From the NCBI GenBank assembly GCA_023433275.1, contig JAEZDN010000085.1, positions 1 through 32,643 of the forward strand: a DNA stretch of 32,643 nucleotides, written 5' to 3'. This document shows, one piece after another, positions 31,559 through 32,643 of this stretch; positions within the stretch are counted from its first letter, which is position 1; each line of letters begins with the position of its first letter. Origin of the DNA: Verrucomicrobiota bacterium. Lineage in GTDB: Bacteria; Verrucomicrobiota; Verrucomicrobiia; Opitutales; Opitutaceae. The notes below the pieces were generated by a model. That model did not search any database, was not told the origin of the DNA, and saw only the letters and a program-made list of their open reading frames with translations. The position numbers and the translations under genes were made by a program.

Positions 31559-32020
31559 ATGATGCTACGCTCCATTCTGTGCTCCCTTCTGTTGCTGGCC
31601 GCTGTGGCTTCGGGCCGAGCCAGCTCCGCGCCCATGGCCGGCGACTGGGACGCGGTGAGCGTCGCACCGGTCAAAACCTCCATCTATGTCGGCAGTGTCG
31701 CGCTCAGCACCGGCGTGTTCCGACGCGAGGGTGACCGGTTCACCACGACCTATGAGGCGAAGGTACGTCCCTGGTTTTTCTGGAGCGAAACCGGGCAAAT
31801 CACCATCACCCTGCCGGCCTCCGACCGGGAAAGACTGGCGCGGGGCGAACGAATCGAATTCAAGGGCGAGGCCACGAACCACAAGGGCAAGCCCCGGCAT
31901 GTCACGGGCCGCGCCGACCGCACCGACGCCGCCACCGGTACAATCAAGGTTCGGATCGGCGTGGATGACACGGAGCTGATTTTCAACAGCACCTACCGGC
32001 TCGACAACGTGGTGAAGTAA
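31559..32020 (+). CDS. Small secreted protein of unknown function
   Basis: A 153-residue exported protein that I cannot assign to a named family. A Sec signal occupies about residues 1-22 (LRSILCSLLLLAAVASGRA). The mature part is beta-rich with aromatic clusters: SIYVGSVALSTGVFRREGDR, YEAKVRPWFFWSETGQITIT, a charged ERLARGERIEFKGEATN, then HVTGRADRTDAATGTIKVRI and a terminal ELIFNSTYRLDN. The repeated strand pattern suggests a single periplasmic or surface beta-barrel/sandwich. Start ATG at 31559 or the adjacent ATG at 31562. Divergent from argH, 204 bases away. The next gene (OsmC-like) converges on it. Confidence 0.75.
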   Translation: MMLRSILCSLLLLAAVASGRASSAPMAGDWDAVSVAPVKTSIYVGSVALSTGVFRREGDRFTTTYEAKVRPWFFWSETGQITITLPASDRERLARGERIEFKGEATNHKGKPRHVTGRADRTDAATGTIKVRIGVDDTELIFNSTYRLDNVVK

Positions 32021-32086
32021 AACCGGCAGGGCGCGTTGTCCCTCCCAGTCGCGCTGCACCGGACCATTTGGGCCCGCCCGACCCGA

Positions 32087-32500
32087 TCACCCTTCCCAAT
32101 GGAAGGTGACGGGTTTCTCAACCGATGGATGCAAGGTCTGAGCGACGGGGCAATTGAGCGCCGCTCGCTCCAAAATACCTTCCGGGTCCTTCGCCTTCGA
32201 AAAGGGCAGCCAAATCTGGACCGCGAGCCGCACGATTCGGCGTGGCTGGTCGGTCGACATTTCCTTCGTCACCTCCCAGCGAATACCAGGAATGTCGGTA
32301 CCCAGCTTCAGCTTCGCCACGATCGCCATCGTCGTGACCATGCACGAGGCCAGCGAGGCAGCCGTGAGATCGGTCGGCGAGAATGCCGCGCCGCGCCCGT
32401 GATTGTCCTTCGGCGCGTCGGTTTCAATGACCTTGCCCGACGGACCATGGGTAAGCTGGCAGTTGAGTTCGCCGGGGTAGATTCCAGTGCTTTTGACCAT
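32087..32500 (-). CDS. OsmC/Ohr-family peroxidase-like protein
   Basis: A 137-residue cytosolic protein of the OsmC superfamily, which reduces organic hydroperoxides with a pair of cysteines. The first cysteine is in AASLASCMVTTMAIVA (about residue 54), after the expected AAFSPTDL segment. The second is in ALNCPVAQTLHPSV (about residue 119), the usual C-P-V position of OsmC-type proteins. Length and the alpha/beta swapped pattern fit. It resembles the YhfA/OsmC branch more than Ohr, but that is a judgement by eye. The ATG at 32500 (MVKSTGIYPGELN) is preferred over an upstream extension to 32596 that runs into a REP-like repeat. Confidence 0.87.
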   Translation of the reverse strand: MVKSTGIYPGELNCQLTHGPSGKVIETDAPKDNHGRGAAFSPTDLTAASLASCMVTTMAIVAKLKLGTDIPGIRWEVTKEMSTDQPRRIVRLAVQIWLPFSKAKDPEGILERAALNCPVAQTLHPSVEKPVTFHWEG

Positions 32501-32553
32501 GCGGCAATTGGTCACAAAGCATCGCAAAAAGACACGCCAAAACGTCCACGCAA

Positions 32554-32624
32554 TGGAGCCGGGGCGCCCTCGCCCCGGTTCTTTCGCGTAAAGCAATAAC
32601 CGGCGCGCCGGCGCCCCGGCTCCA
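32554..32624. repeat. Inverted REP-like pair at the window end
   Basis: Plus-oriented element at 32554-32581, identical over its core to 25261-25287 (TGGAGCCGGGGCG, CCCT, CGCCCCGG). Minus-oriented element at 32597-32624 reads GGAGCCGGGGCGCCGGCGCG on the minus strand. The two can pair into a long hairpin upstream of the OsmC-like gene. Confidence 0.75.
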
Positions 32625-32643
32625 TCAATGAAAACGCCTCAAG

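Overview
This is a GC-rich window of a free-living, diderm (Gram-negative type) bacterial chromosome. The gene content, the absence of Shine-Dalgarno motifs and the dense GTAG/GTGG-type palindromic repeats suggest a Verrucomicrobiota member, most likely of the Opitutaceae. That assignment is inference, since no 16S or marker search was possible. Nearly everything is ordinary chromosomal housekeeping. There is no phage, plasmid, transposase or CRISPR array.

Layout: 1-4414 (+) holds the 3' three quarters of mfd, an overlapping SurA-like periplasmic foldase, and radC. 4415-5305 has no protein gene: it contains a cluster of palindromic repeats, a single tRNA-Tyr(GTA) and its terminator. 5306-6754 (+) is a cardiolipin synthase. 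7018-11271 (-) holds a fatty-acid desaturase with an unusual 11-residue-repeat tail, then threonine synthase and aspartate kinase. 11445-12830 (+) is a Tat-exported glucoamylase-like protein. 13013-15294 (-) is a coupled serA-plsY pair. 15467-17426 (+) holds an SGNH hydrolase, an HD-domain phosphohydrolase and a GNAT acetyltransferase. 17548-18819 (-) is a dGTPase-like protein. 18952-21053 (-) is a compact ydbH-ynbE-ydbL operon. 21215-22856 (+) holds three small genes: SnoaL-like, a secreted unknown and a secreted TonB_C-like protein. 22912-24354 (-) is a second, solitary YdbH-like paralogue. 24474-25214 (+) is a TMEM175-family membrane protein. 25441-31354 (-) holds glgP, mutL and argH. 31559-32020 (+) is a secreted unknown, and 32087-32500 (-) is an OsmC-family protein.

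Themes. Envelope biogenesis recurs: the SurA-like foldase, Cls and PlsY (phospholipid synthesis), the desaturase (acyl chains), and two YdbH-like proteins with a YnbE-type lipoprotein and YdbL. In Escherichia coli the YdbH/YnbE pair belongs to the AsmA-like machinery that moves phospholipid between inner and outer membrane. Amino-acid synthesis is represented by lysC, thrC, serA and argH. Genome maintenance is represented by mfd, mutL, radC and a dGTPase.

The least ordinary features are these: a family of intergenic palindromes whose stems differ from copy to copy but stay self-complementary; the YdbH paralogue pair flanking three opposite-strand genes; the desaturase tail; a MutL with altered endonuclease motifs; and an almost complete lack of Shine-Dalgarno sequences at the inferred starts. 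I did not find a clearly new multi-gene system; the duplicated YdbH arrangement is the closest candidate.
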